64,000 bases of DNA. Origin: an uncultured Roseovarius sp. (lineage in GTDB: Bacteria; Pseudomonadota; Alphaproteobacteria; Rhodobacterales; Rhodobacteraceae). A program made the translations under genes and the position numbers. The notes under the pieces are model-generated. The model had not been told where the DNA came from, did not search any database, and saw nothing but the letters and a program-made list of their open reading frames with translations. Shown here piece by piece: positions 36,146 to 45,096 of the stretch (the stretch's first letter is position 1; the number at the start of each line of letters is the position of its first letter). Where the stretch lies: the NCBI RefSeq assembly GCF_947259555.1, contig NZ_CAMYMD010000104.1, forward strand, positions 1 through 64,000, read 5' to 3'.

Positions 36146-36211
36146 GTCATCCTCGGGCCTGACGCGAGGATCTCTGGTCAAAGAGATCGTCCGGTCAAGC
36201 CGGACGATGAC
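36146..36211 (+). repeat. Double-hairpin repeat D (66 bp)
   Basis: Near-identical to repeat C, with the same ends and inner spacer (GGATCTCTGGTCAAAGAGATC). One base in the first stem no longer pairs (CGCGAGG). It lies 18 bases past the GIY-YIG element and 27 bases before glpU. Confidence 0.86.
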
Positions 36212-36238
36212 GGCTTGCACAAGAGGGAGGCCAGACTG

Positions 36239-36511
36239 ATGGCATGGATGGCATGGACATTCCCCACGGCAATCTTTTTCCTGACGATCGCGGGGCTGCT
36301 GATCACCTTCACGGTGCTTGCTCTGAAATTCCCCGAGACGCCCCGCGTGGGGATACTCAGGATCGAGACGACGCGCGGCGATCGTCTCTTCATCACGCTT
36401 CTGGGCTCGGCCTTCATCAATCTGGCCTGGCTCGGACTTGTCGGCGCGAACCAACCCTATGCGCTGATCGTCTGCCTGATCTATGCTGCGGCGGTGTTCC
36501 GCTGGGTCTAG
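36239..36511 (+). CDS. glpU: GlpU-like small membrane protein (DUF2160)
   Basis: A 90-residue protein with three hydrophobic segments (WTFPTAIFFLTIAGLLITFTVLA, LFITLLGSAFINLAWLGLV, YALIVCLIYAAAVFRWV). The sequence and position between the permease and binding-protein genes match GlpU, the accessory membrane protein of rhizobial glycerol ABC systems. Its exact role in uptake is not settled. ATG 36239 follows AGAGGGAGG. Confidence 0.85.
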   Translation: MAWMAWTFPTAIFFLTIAGLLITFTVLALKFPETPRVGILRIETTRGDRLFITLLGSAFINLAWLGLVGANQPYALIVCLIYAAAVFRWV

Positions 36512-36555
36512 ATCGGGATCATCCACTTCAAGAGTTCTGATAGGGAGGAAAATCA

Positions 36556-38274
36556 ATGAACTTGCGATTGAAAACAACCACCGCGCTGGTGACGCTGGGC
36601 CTGATGGCCGGGCCCGCCTTCGCGGATATGGAGGCCGCGACGGCCTTCCTCGACGAGGAGATCGGCGATCTGTCGTCGCTGAGCCGCGCCGAGCAGGAAG
36701 CCGAGATGCAATGGTTCATCGACGCGGCGCAGCCTTTCGCGGGCATGGAGATCAAGGTGGTGTCGGAGACCATCGACACCCATAGCTACGAATCCAAGGT
36801 GCTGGCCCCGGCGTTTACCGCGATCACCGGCATCGAGGTCACCCATGACCTCATTGGCGAAGGCGACGTGGTCGAGAAGCTGCAAACGCAGATGCAGTCG
36901 GGCGAGAACATCTATGACGGCTATGTCAACGATTCTGACCTCATTGGCACCCATTGGCGCTATCAGCAGGTGCGCAACCTGACCGACTGGATGGCGGGCG
37001 AGGGCGCGGATGTGACCAGCCCGACGCTCGATATCGACGACTTCATCGGGCTGTCGTTCACCACCGGTCCCGATGGCAAGGTCTACCAGTTGCCGACCCA
37101 GCAATTCGCGAACCTCTACTGGTTCCGCTATGACTGGTTCAACGACGAGAAGAACCAGGCCGATTTCAAGGAGGCCTATGGCTATGATCTGGGCGTGCCG
37201 GTCAACTGGTCGGCCTATGAGGACATCGCCGAGTTCTTCACCGGGCGCGACCTGAGCCATATGGGTGTTGAGACCGAGGTCTTTGGCAACATGGATTACG
37301 GCAAGAAAGACCCGTCGCTTGGCTGGCGCTACACCGACGCGTGGATGTCGATGGCCGGGATGGGAGACGTGGGCGAGCCCAACGGCCTGCCGGTCGATGA
37401 ATGGGGCATCCGCGTCAATGAGCAGAGCCAGCCCACCGGCTCTTGCGTGGACCGTGGCGGGGCGACGAACAGCCCGGCGGCCGTCTATGCCGTGACCAAG
37501 GCGATCGAATGGCTTGAGAAATATTCGCCCCCGGCGGCGGCCGGCATGACCTTCTCCGAGGCGGGCCCGATCCCCGCGCAGGGCAATGTCGCGCAGCAGA
37601 TGTTCTGGTACACCGCCTTTACCGCCGCCTCGGTCAAGCCCGACCTGCCGGTGATGAACGAGGACGGCACGCCCAAGTGGCGCATGGCCCCCTCGCCGCA
37701 CGGTGTCTACTGGCAGGACGGCATGAAGGTGGGCTATCAGGATGCAGGCAGCTGGACCCTGATGAAATCCACCCCCGTGGACCGCGCCAAGGCCGCATGG
37801 CTCTATGCGCAGTTCGTCACCTCCAAGACGGTGGACGTGAAGAAGGCCCATACCGGCCTGACCTTCATCCGCGAGTCGACGATCCAGCATGACAGCTTTA
37901 CCGAGCGCGCCGACAAGCTGGGCGGTCTGGTGGAATTCTACCGCTCACCCGCCCGCGTGCAGTGGTCGCCTACGGGCACCAACGTGCCGGATTATCCGAA
38001 GCTGGCGCAGCTGTGGTGGCAGAACATCGGCGACGCCATGTCGGGGGCCAAGACCCCGAAAGAGGCGCTCGACGGTCTGTGCGAGGATCAGGAGCGCGTG
38101 CTCCAGCGTCTGGAACGTGCGGGCATCCAGGGCGATATCGGGCCCAGGCTCAACGAAGAGCGGGACCCCGAATATTGGCTGAGCCAGCCCGGCGCCCCCA
38201 AGGCGGCGCTGGAGAATGAAGACGAAGAGCCTGTGACCATCGCCTATGATGAGCTGATCAAGTCCTGGCAGTGA
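36556..38274 (+). CDS. glpV: Glycerol ABC importer substrate-binding protein GlpV
   Basis: A 572-residue periplasmic binding protein with a signal peptide of 23 residues (ending GPAFA). It is unusually large, as other GlpV proteins are, and includes long insertions relative to MalE-type proteins (for example GKKDPSLGWRYTDAWMSMAG). It should bind glycerol and deliver it to GlpPQ. AGGGAGGAA precedes ATG 36556. The stop is followed by a GC hairpin and repeats. Confidence 0.92.
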   Translation: MNLRLKTTTALVTLGLMAGPAFADMEAATAFLDEEIGDLSSLSRAEQEAEMQWFIDAAQPFAGMEIKVVSETIDTHSYESKVLAPAFTAITGIEVTHDLIGEGDVVEKLQTQMQSGENIYDGYVNDSDLIGTHWRYQQVRNLTDWMAGEGADVTSPTLDIDDFIGLSFTTGPDGKVYQLPTQQFANLYWFRYDWFNDEKNQADFKEAYGYDLGVPVNWSAYEDIAEFFTGRDLSHMGVETEVFGNMDYGKKDPSLGWRYTDAWMSMAGMGDVGEPNGLPVDEWGIRVNEQSQPTGSCVDRGGATNSPAAVYAVTKAIEWLEKYSPPAAAGMTFSEAGPIPAQGNVAQQMFWYTAFTAASVKPDLPVMNEDGTPKWRMAPSPHGVYWQDGMKVGYQDAGSWTLMKSTPVDRAKAAWLYAQFVTSKTVDVKKAHTGLTFIRESTIQHDSFTERADKLGGLVEFYRSPARVQWSPTGTNVPDYPKLAQLWWQNIGDAMSGAKTPKEALDGLCEDQERVLQRLERAGIQGDIGPRLNEERDPEYWLSQPGAPKAALENEDEEPVTIAYDELIKSWQ

Positions 38275-38284
38275 CGACACGCAT

Positions 38285-38307
38285 CGGGGCGCGTTCGGCG
38301 CGCCCCG
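38285..38307 (+). terminator. GC-rich hairpin after glpV
   Basis: A perfect 9-bp stem (38285-38293 with 38299-38307, loop TTCGG) lies ten bases past glpV. There is no T-tract, so it may protect the 3' end of upstream mRNA or cause partial termination before glpK. Confidence 0.5.
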
Positions 38308-38322
38308 GTGGCCCATTGATAC

Positions 38323-38464
38323 GTCATCATCCGGCGTGACCCGGGGTATACCTTGTCGGTCATCATCCGGCTTGACCGGATGATCTGCTGACCCCGGAGA
38401 TCCTCGGGTCACGCCCGAGGATGACGTGTGACAGTGAGATCCGCGGGTCAGGCCCGAGGATGAA
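38323..38464 (+). repeat. Double-hairpin repeat cluster E (one full copy, two half copies)
   Basis: A degenerate left half (from GTCATC at 38323), a full copy at 38359-38425 (stems ATCATCCGG/CCGGATGAT and ATCCTCGGG/CCCGAGGAT) and a right half at about 38435-38464 (CGCGGG/CCCGAG type, ending GATGA). The full copy matches repeat A closely. The cluster fills the glpV-glpK spacer. Confidence 0.85.
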
Positions 38465-38488
38465 AGACACTAATACGGGAGCCCGCCC

Positions 38489-39976
38489 ATGACCCATATC
38501 CTCGCCATCGACCAGGGCACCACGTCGAGCCGCGCGATCCTGTTCGACGCGGAGATGCGGATCAGGGCCGTGGCACAGGAAGAGTTCGACCAGCACTTTC
38601 CGCAATCGGGCTGGGTGGAGCATGAGGCGACGGACCTCTGGTCGACCACGGCGGGCACCTGCCGCGCGGTGATCGAAAAGGCGGGGCTGAATATCGCCGA
38701 TGTCGCCGCCATCGGCATCACCAATCAGCGCGAGACCACGGTGGTCTGGGACCGCCACACCGGTCAGGCCGTTCACCGCGCCATCGTCTGGCAGGACCGG
38801 CGCACCGCCGAGTATTGCGCGCAGCTGCGCGAGGCGGGGCATGAGCCGATGGTGACCGAGCGCACGGGGCTGTTGCTCGATCCGTATTTTTCGGGCACGA
38901 AACTGCGCTGGATACTGGAGAACGTCGAGGGCGCGCGCGACAAGGCGGCGGCGGGGGATCTGCTCTTTGGCACGGTGGACAGCTTTCTTATCTGGAAGCT
39001 GACGGGCGGCCGCGTGCATGCCACCGACGCCACCAATGCCGCGCGCACGCTGCTTTACGATATTCGCAAGGGACGGTGGAGCCAGACGATCTGCGAGTTG
39101 CTCGACATCCCCATGCAGATGCTGCCGGAGGTGCGCGACAGCGCCGATGATTACGGCCATGCGCGCGCCGATCTCTTCGGTCGCGAAATCCCCATTCGCG
39201 GTGTCGCGGGCGATCAGCAGGCGGCGACGGTGGGGCAGGCCTGCTTTCAGCCGGGCATGCTGAAATCGACCTATGGCACGGGGTGTTTCGCGCTCCTGAA
39301 TACCGGAACGACGCCCGTCGTGTCCAAGAACCGGCTTCTGACGACCATCGCCTATCAGCTGGACGGCCAGCCCACCTATGCGCTGGAGGGCTCGATCTTT
39401 GTCGCGGGCGCGGTGGTGCAATGGCTGCGCGACGGGCTCAAGATGATCCGCCACGCGAGCGAGACGCAGCCCCTGGCGGAAAAGGCCGATCCCAATCAGA
39501 ACGTCATCCTCGTGCCCGCCTTCACCGGCCTCGGCGCGCCCTACTGGCGGCCCGAGTGCCGGGGCGCGATCTTTGGCCTGACGCGCAATTCCCGGCCCGA
39601 GGAGTTCGCGCGCGCCGCTCTTGAAAGCGTGGGCTTCCAGACCCGTGACCTGTTGCAGGCGATGCGTGACGACTGGGCCGGGCATGGCGCGGATGCGGTT
39701 CTGCGAGTAGACGGAGGAATGAGTGCCAGCGATTGGGCGATGCAGTTTCTGTCGGATATCATCGACGCGCCGGTGGACCGGCCCGAGGTTCTGGAGACCA
39801 CGGCGCTTGGCGCGGCATGGCTGGCGGGGATGCAGATCGGGCTTTATCCCGGGCAGGCCGAGTTCGCCGAGACCTGGGCGCTGGAGCGGCAATTCCTGCC
39901 GCAAATGCCCGAGGAAATGCGGCGTGCCAAGACAGACTCCTGGGCACGGGCGATGCAGGCGACACTGGCGTTCTAG
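38489..39976 (+). CDS. glpK: Glycerol kinase
   Basis: A 495-residue FGGY-family kinase that phosphorylates glycerol to sn-glycerol-3-phosphate. N-terminal ATPase motif [17 protein letters not shown], substrate region [13 protein letters not shown] and [15 protein letters not shown], and C-terminal [21 protein letters not shown] are all present. GGGAGCCC precedes ATG 38489. It is the last gene of the glycerol operon and supplies the substrate of GlpD. No obvious rho-independent terminator follows. Confidence 0.96.
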   Translation: MTHILAIDQGTTSSRAILFDAEMRIRAVAQEEFDQHFPQSGWVEHEATDLWSTTAGTCRAVIEKAGLNIADVAAIGITNQRETTVVWDRHTGQAVHRAIVWQDRRTAEYCAQLREAGHEPMVTERTGLLLDPYFSGTKLRWILENVEGARDKAAAGDLLFGTVDSFLIWKLTGGRVHATDATNAARTLLYDIRKGRWSQTICELLDIPMQMLPEVRDSADDYGHARADLFGREIPIRGVAGDQQAATVGQACFQPGMLKSTYGTGCFALLNTGTTPVVSKNRLLTTIAYQLDGQPTYALEGSIFVAGAVVQWLRDGLKMIRHASETQPLAEKADPNQNVILVPAFTGLGAPYWRPECRGAIFGLTRNSRPEEFARAALESVGFQTRDLLQAMRDDWAGHGADAVLRVDGGMSASDWAMQFLSDIIDAPVDRPEVLETTALGAAWLAGMQIGLYPGQAEFAETWALERQFLPQMPEEMRRAKTDSWARAMQATLAF

Positions 39977-40116
39977 GGCTTTCTTCTCGACAATAAGGTT
40001 ACAGGCGTTCACAACAGCTTTTTAGGTCGTGAAACCATCATCTGTTGTTATGTTCTGTGTGGCATACTAGATTTGTTTCACAGGATGTCTTGGCGCGATG
40101 CGTCAGAGGAGTAGAA

Positions 40117-41349
40117 ATGGCCGAGCCGGTCAGTGTCATAATCCCCGCCAGGAATGAGGCCCAAACGATCTCTCGCGTTGTCGGTGTCCTGCGCGACATT
40201 CCCGACGTGGACGAAGTTGTCGTGATCGACAATGGCTCGACTGATTCCACCTCTGATCAGGCGCGGAGTGCGGGGGCAACTGTCATTGCCGAGCGACATA
40301 CGGGCATGGGCCATGCTGTGCGCGCCGGTATCAAGGCCGCTCGACATGACTGGATCATGAAGGTTGATGCAGATCTCGACAAGTTCGACACACATCTTTT
40401 CGCGCGCATACCCCAAGCGCGCGCGCCCGGTGTGGGGCTGATCAAGGGCGCCTGGCAAGATCCCAAAGACAACATGCCGATGACGCGGCTACTTGTCATG
40501 CCGGCCTTGCACCAGCTATTTCCCGGGCTCTCGCATTTGCGCGCGCCCAATTCCGGCCTCTACGCCTTTGATCGATCCTTGATCGCACATGACCATCTCA
40601 CCGGTGATTATGCGGTTGATATCGACGTGATGGTGCGCGTGCACGCGGCGGGCTATGATGTGGCCGAGGTGGATATTGGCCGGATCGTCCACGATACGCG
40701 TGACGTCCACCACTATAACGGGATGGCCGAACAGATCCTCGCCTTTTTCTTCAGCAGACAGAGCCGTCGACTGACCAATGAAATGGTTGTGCTGGCCCGC
40801 GATGGCGCGCAAGTGATCAATCATTCTCTCGCGGCGATCGCGCATCGGCTGACTGCTGGAACCCGTGCCACGATCTATCTTGAAGAGGTCGATACGGCGA
40901 CCTCTCGCCTTTTGCGGGAACTCTTGTCGCATTTTCCGACAGCGCGCGTTTTGCCGCTGGACGAGGCGCGTGATTTTTCCGCGCATGCCCACGCTACCGA
41001 GGTGTGTGTCTTGGCACCCTATCCCAAGGCGGGTGGCGGTGAGGCACTGGCCGAGGCGGTCACCCTGCACGAGATGTTGCTGGAAACGTTGCCCGGCAAT
41101 CTTTGGCTCATGCCTGTGCAGGATGCGGGCCGCGAGATCATCGGGTTCTCTCCCGACCTTGTCCCCGAAGTCACGGATGGCCTTGCGATCAAGGAGGCTG
41201 GCCTCGCGGCGCTGAGCGCCGTTGCCGATCAGCGAGCGGCGAAAGCGGCACCGGAATTGTTTCAAAGCTATGCGTCCCTGCCGGAGGCTCTGCGGCCCGG
41301 CTATGGCAACCCGATCGCACAACGGCATCCATCTGCCGGCAATTTCTGA
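40117..41349 (+). CDS. Glycosyltransferase family 2 with a C-terminal domain of unknown type
   Basis: A 410-residue protein. Residues 1-220 form a GT-A fold: VSVIIPARNEAQTISRVV, VVIDNGSTDSTSDQA, the metal-binding segment KVDADLD, and LRAPNSGLYAFDR. The remaining 170 residues (from about TIYLEEVDTATSRLLRELL) are soluble alpha/beta and not recognised by me; they contain repeated LPGNLWLMPVQDAGREIIGFSPDLV-like strands. No membrane helix is seen. AGAGGA at 40105-40110 precedes ATG 40117. Donor and acceptor are unknown and there are no polysaccharide genes near it. It converges on the DMT gene. Confidence 0.8.
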   Translation: MAEPVSVIIPARNEAQTISRVVGVLRDIPDVDEVVVIDNGSTDSTSDQARSAGATVIAERHTGMGHAVRAGIKAARHDWIMKVDADLDKFDTHLFARIPQARAPGVGLIKGAWQDPKDNMPMTRLLVMPALHQLFPGLSHLRAPNSGLYAFDRSLIAHDHLTGDYAVDIDVMVRVHAAGYDVAEVDIGRIVHDTRDVHHYNGMAEQILAFFFSRQSRRLTNEMVVLARDGAQVINHSLAAIAHRLTAGTRATIYLEEVDTATSRLLRELLSHFPTARVLPLDEARDFSAHAHATEVCVLAPYPKAGGGEALAEAVTLHEMLLETLPGNLWLMPVQDAGREIIGFSPDLVPEVTDGLAIKEAGLAALSAVADQRAAKAAPELFQSYASLPEALRPGYGNPIAQRHPSAGNF

Positions 41350-41391
41350 AGGTCTTGTTGAGCGGACATCCCGTCTGTCTTGCCTGCGGGC

Positions 41392-42438
41392 CTATGCTCC
41401 TTTGAAGTTCACTTCGCCTTCGTGCTCCAGCGCGCGTTCCTGTGCCTGCTTGCGCGTCGCGCAATCTTCGCGATGGCGGCGGCGCATACGTCCATATTGA
41501 CCAATTCCCACCGCCAGCAAGATTATGGCCCCACCGGGGATGAGGCCCGGCCCCGGATCTTCGCCCAAGAGAACCATGGCAATCAGGATCGCGGCCAGCG
41601 GGGAAAAGGACGTCGCCAGAGACACATCGCCAGAGCGCGCATATTTCAGCCCAAGTGCCCAGGCGAACTGTCCGCCGATCACCACGATAAGCGCGTAGAT
41701 CCAGACCCACTGCCAGACGACCGGGTGAAACACATCCCGGAAATGATCCGCGCCAAACAGATAGATCGCGAGGAAGAAGTAGAATGTCGTGCCGACCGCT
41801 GTGCGATATATGGCAAAAATACCCATTGGAATGCCGCGCAGCCCGGTGCGAGCGATGAGCGTCGAGGCGATATAGGAGAGCGTCGCCAAAAGCGCGCCGA
41901 TCTCACCCTTGCCGAGCATGAATTCAGTGCCGTCGTTATTCATCAGGATCATCAGCACGGCACCGCCGAGCGCCACAAGCCCGGCGGCAAAGGACCACGG
42001 CTCGAACTCTTCGCGCAGGATCACCCAGGCGGCCAGCAGAAAGAGCGGCGGCTCGATGCGGCCCATCAACACCACATTGGTGACGGTGGTGTGCTCAAGG
42101 GCATAAAAAAACAGCCCCGGTGTCAGGGCCGAAGAGAAGAAGGCCGAGAGCGTCAGGATGACCCAATGTCCCCGGGTCAGCGCGCGCAGATTGTCCCAGC
42201 TCCAATCCCTCCAGAACATCATGATCATAGGAACCATCGACATGAGGGAGCCGACGAACAGCAGGTTGCAATACGTGATGACGTTGCGCCCCATCACTCT
42301 GTTTTCCGAACCGATTTCGGCCAACAGCGAGACTATGGAGTTGGACGAGGCGTAGATAAGGACCGCCACCCAGGCAAGTGTCGCCCCCATCATCACTTTG
42401 GACGCGTCGGGAATGGTCTGTGCGCTGGCCTGGCTCAT
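41392..42438 (-). CDS. EamA/DMT-superfamily exporter
   Basis: A 348-residue inner-membrane protein with about ten hydrophobic helices arranged as two EamA repeats (for example MMGATLAWVAVLIYASSNSIV and GDVSLATSFSPLAAILIAMVLLGE, the family's conserved second-repeat region). Such transporters export amino acids, nucleobases or other metabolites; the substrate is not evident. A 30-bp inverted repeat lies 46 bases upstream of the start and may be an operator. Confidence 0.88.
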   Translation of the reverse strand: MSQASAQTIPDASKVMMGATLAWVAVLIYASSNSIVSLLAEIGSENRVMGRNVITYCNLLFVGSLMSMVPMIMMFWRDWSWDNLRALTRGHWVILTLSAFFSSALTPGLFFYALEHTTVTNVVLMGRIEPPLFLLAAWVILREEFEPWSFAAGLVALGGAVLMILMNNDGTEFMLGKGEIGALLATLSYIASTLIARTGLRGIPMGIFAIYRTAVGTTFYFFLAIYLFGADHFRDVFHPVVWQWVWIYALIVVIGGQFAWALGLKYARSGDVSLATSFSPLAAILIAMVLLGEDPGPGLIPGGAIILLAVGIGQYGRMRRRHREDCATRKQAQERALEHEGEVNFKGA

Positions 42439-42484
42439 GGCGGGGTCCTGAAGTTGGGGTGGAACACCAATAGATTGCGCGCTA

Positions 42485-42514
42485 TGCGCGCGTCATACAA
42501 GCGTGACGCGCGCA
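42485..42514. promoter_or_regulatory. Perfect inverted repeat upstream of the DMT exporter gene
   Basis: TGCGCGCGTCA (42485-42495) and its exact complement (42504-42514) are separated by 8 bases, in the divergent spacer between the exporter and the methyltransferase-like gene. The size and position suit a dimeric regulator site; no regulator gene is adjacent. Confidence 0.4.
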
Positions 42515-42694
42515 CGTCTGGTCACGATGGTGAAAGAGCCGCGAAACATTGTTTCAAACGCGCGGTTTGCGTCACGGTTGCGTGGGTGAATGTACGAAAT
42601 TGTGTGATTTCGGTTGTAATGAACGGCCCGCGCGGCAACCTTGCACATGTCTCTGCCGCAGGTGCGGCGCCAGTTAAGCCAAAGTGATCTGCCC

Positions 42695-43588
42695 ATGGCC
42701 ACCCTATCCGAACCGTCTGAAACCGGTTTTGTCACGATCTTTGACGAGACCTATGATCAACCCGACTGCCGGGCCTATTTTCGCATGATGGATGGGTTGG
42801 GCTATCGCAACCAGCATCACGCCGTGGCGGCCTTTCGCGCCGGGCTGGCAGAAGTCATGCGGCTGCGCGGGCTGCGCGCTGCGCGGGTTGTCGATTTCGC
42901 CAGCAGTTATGGTGTTGTCGCCGCGCTCCTGGCGCATGATCTGCGTCTTTCAGATGTCTTTGCCCGCTACAGGCAGCCGCGGTTTGAACGCGCCACGTCT
43001 GCCGAGGTGATCGCGTGGGACCGGGACTGGCTCGACAGCGTGCGCCGGAAAGACGTGGGCTTGCATGTGACCGGGCTCGACGTGATGCCCAATGCGGTGG
43101 CCTACGGGCGCGAGGTGGGGCTCTTTCAATCCGGCTTTGTCGAGGATCTGGAGCATGCAGCACCGTCACGCGCGCTCGCGGATGATTTGGCGCGCTGCGA
43201 CATGATCGTTGAGTGCGGCTCGGTCGCGCAACTCATGCCGCGTGCGCTCGACCGCCTGCTCGAGGCGTGCGGCCCGGTCAAGCCTTGGGTGATGACCTCG
43301 CCGATACGCGGAAACGAGCGCCCCGAGGCGGCCGAGGTGATGCGCGCGCATGGCCTTGTGGTTGAGAGCCTGCCTATCGCTCCCTTTGTGCACCGTCGTT
43401 TTGAGGGGCCTGAAGAAGAGGCCCACGCCATTGAGAATGCCCGCGCGGCAGGGCATGACACCGAAGGCGTCGAGACGACTGGCCATTTTCACGCGCGCAT
43501 CCTGCTCGCGCGCCCGAAATCGGAATGCTCGCACCCGGACGAATGGCAACTGCCGCTGTCTGTCGCACCGATGGCTGAGGACGCATAA
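42695..43588 (+). CDS. SAM-dependent methyltransferase-like protein
   Basis: A 297-residue protein. RVVDFASSYGVVAALLAHDL (about residue 57) resembles the SAM-binding motif I of class I methyltransferases but lacks the full glycine triad. LHVTGLDVMPNAVAYGREVGL resembles motif II. The C-terminal 40 residues are rich in His and acidic residues. The start at ATG 42695 is uncertain; ATG 42647 is in frame. No neighbour indicates a substrate. Classification is tentative. Confidence 0.6.
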   Translation: MATLSEPSETGFVTIFDETYDQPDCRAYFRMMDGLGYRNQHHAVAAFRAGLAEVMRLRGLRAARVVDFASSYGVVAALLAHDLRLSDVFARYRQPRFERATSAEVIAWDRDWLDSVRRKDVGLHVTGLDVMPNAVAYGREVGLFQSGFVEDLEHAAPSRALADDLARCDMIVECGSVAQLMPRALDRLLEACGPVKPWVMTSPIRGNERPEAAEVMRAHGLVVESLPIAPFVHRRFEGPEEEAHAIENARAAGHDTEGVETTGHFHARILLARPKSECSHPDEWQLPLSVAPMAEDA

Positions 43589-43739
43589 AGCGTTGTCGCG
43601 CCCAGCGGCCGCGGCTATGATCGTCGCATTGGTATATGCCTATTGCATTGCCCGCACTTTGTGGGCCCGAGGAACGCGCACCATGATTTGCACCGCCACT
43701 CATAGAATTGACCGCGCGCCGGAGCAGCGGGCCTGACAC

Positions 43740-44546
43740 ATGCGTGGTGCTGGTCTCCTCACCCTGATTGCGGCCGTCTGTTTTGGCTATGGCGCGGGAC
43801 AGGTGGGGCTCATGGTGCTGGCGCGCGGGGTGGATCAGCCTGCGCCGGTTCAAATTGGTGCGGCTCTCGCTGCGGTCGAGAATGCCACGTCCGAGCCGGT
43901 ACCCGATGAATGGCCGGCTGTTTTCGATCCCTATGTGCCCGATCCACCCAAGGCTCAGGCGCCTCCCAAAAAGCGCGAAAAGTACAGACTGGTGGGGCTG
44001 GTCGCGGGGGTCGAGAATGGCTGGGCGATCCTGACAGCGTCGGACGGTGACAGCCTCATCCGTGCCGGTGATCGGCTTATTGGTGGCGAGACCGTGCGCG
44101 AGATTGCCCCTGACGGCGTCTGGATCGACCGCGACGGCGAGCCTGTGCTCATCGCGTTTGAAGAGACCGCCGATGAAATGCTCGCGCGTCTGGTTAATGG
44201 CGGTTCCGTGCAAGCTGACGAGGCTGAGCTGCCCTCGAGCGTCTTTGCCGGGCGCGACATGCGCCGGGTTCTTGGCCGCGCGGGAAGCGTTCGGATGGTG
44301 GCCGCAAATGGTGGCCGCGGAGAGGTTTTTCCCGAGATATTGTGGGTGCGCGAGGGCCAGATTTACGACCTGGTAGGCCTGCGCCGAGGTGACCTGGTAT
44401 TGCGCGTCAACGGCTATTCCGTGTCCGATCCCGAGACGCTGGAGAACGCCGGAGCCATCCTCGCCGAGTCGGATGAATTCGCGGTCGAGATACTGCGTGG
44501 CGGCCAACGTCGGACTATATCCGTTCGGATAATGGGGCGCGGCTAG
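43740..44546 (+). CDS. gspC: Type II secretion system protein GspC
   Basis: A 268-residue bitopic inner-membrane protein. A transmembrane helix (about residues 3-26) is followed by a Pro-rich linker (PVPDEWPAVFDPYVPDPPKA), a GspC homology region (YRLVGLVAGVENGWAILTASDGDSLIRAGD) and a C-terminal PDZ domain (about 180-266: VREGQIYDLVGLRRGDLVLRVNG). GspC links the inner-membrane platform to the secretin GspD and helps recruit cargo. It is separated from the other gsp genes by the oxidase cluster. The upstream gene is unrelated. Confidence 0.85.
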   Translation: MRGAGLLTLIAAVCFGYGAGQVGLMVLARGVDQPAPVQIGAALAAVENATSEPVPDEWPAVFDPYVPDPPKAQAPPKKREKYRLVGLVAGVENGWAILTASDGDSLIRAGDRLIGGETVREIAPDGVWIDRDGEPVLIAFEETADEMLARLVNGGSVQADEAELPSSVFAGRDMRRVLGRAGSVRMVAANGGRGEVFPEILWVREGQIYDLVGLRRGDLVLRVNGYSVSDPETLENAGAILAESDEFAVEILRGGQRRTISVRIMGRG

Positions 44547-45096
44547 GAAAGCACAGCGGAAAGCCAGCCCGAAGCTGTCATAATTTCAATTTTTCCGTGT
44601 GTTTGTTTATGTTTCGTTCAATTAAATTCAACCCTTTGTGATGTAAAATATGATTTACAATCAATGCCTAAAGGGTCAGCCGATGCCTGCTAGTGCCACA
44701 GGAAGCGAAATTACACCAAGATAACGAAAATGTTACCGTTGTTAGGTGCGACCTTTTATGGTCAGATAAGCGCGATATCTGTGTCCATACGGATACCGCT
44801 GTCGTGAAAAACAACTGGCATACTATGCTTAACAGGGAGCAATTGCTCTATCCTTTTGAATAAGATTTAGCGGGTCACTGATCCGCTCGGGCCACACATT
44901 ACTCACCCTTCCGGCCTGCTATCCAAATCTCATCGAGCTCTCGCTCGATCCTGAAACAAGGCGGCCTTCGGGGCTGGCCTGACAACGGGGCGTTTGCCCT
45001 CCTTTCTCGCGGCAGGTCTGGCGCGAGGTTAGTGGCGTCATGTCTGGAGCGTGGCGTTTATATATTTCGCAAGCTTTTTCTGCTGGAGGACAAAGC
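44547..45096. other. AT-rich 550-bp intergenic region upstream of the oxidase cluster
   Basis: No gene is visible. The first 350 bases are clearly more AT-rich than the rest of the window. A symmetric site TGTAAA-N6-TTTACA (44642-44659) resembles a dimeric regulator operator. GGAGGA at 45085-45090 serves the multicopper oxidase start. The long leader suggests regulated expression of the oxidase cluster, but no clear promoter pair was found. Confidence 0.45.
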
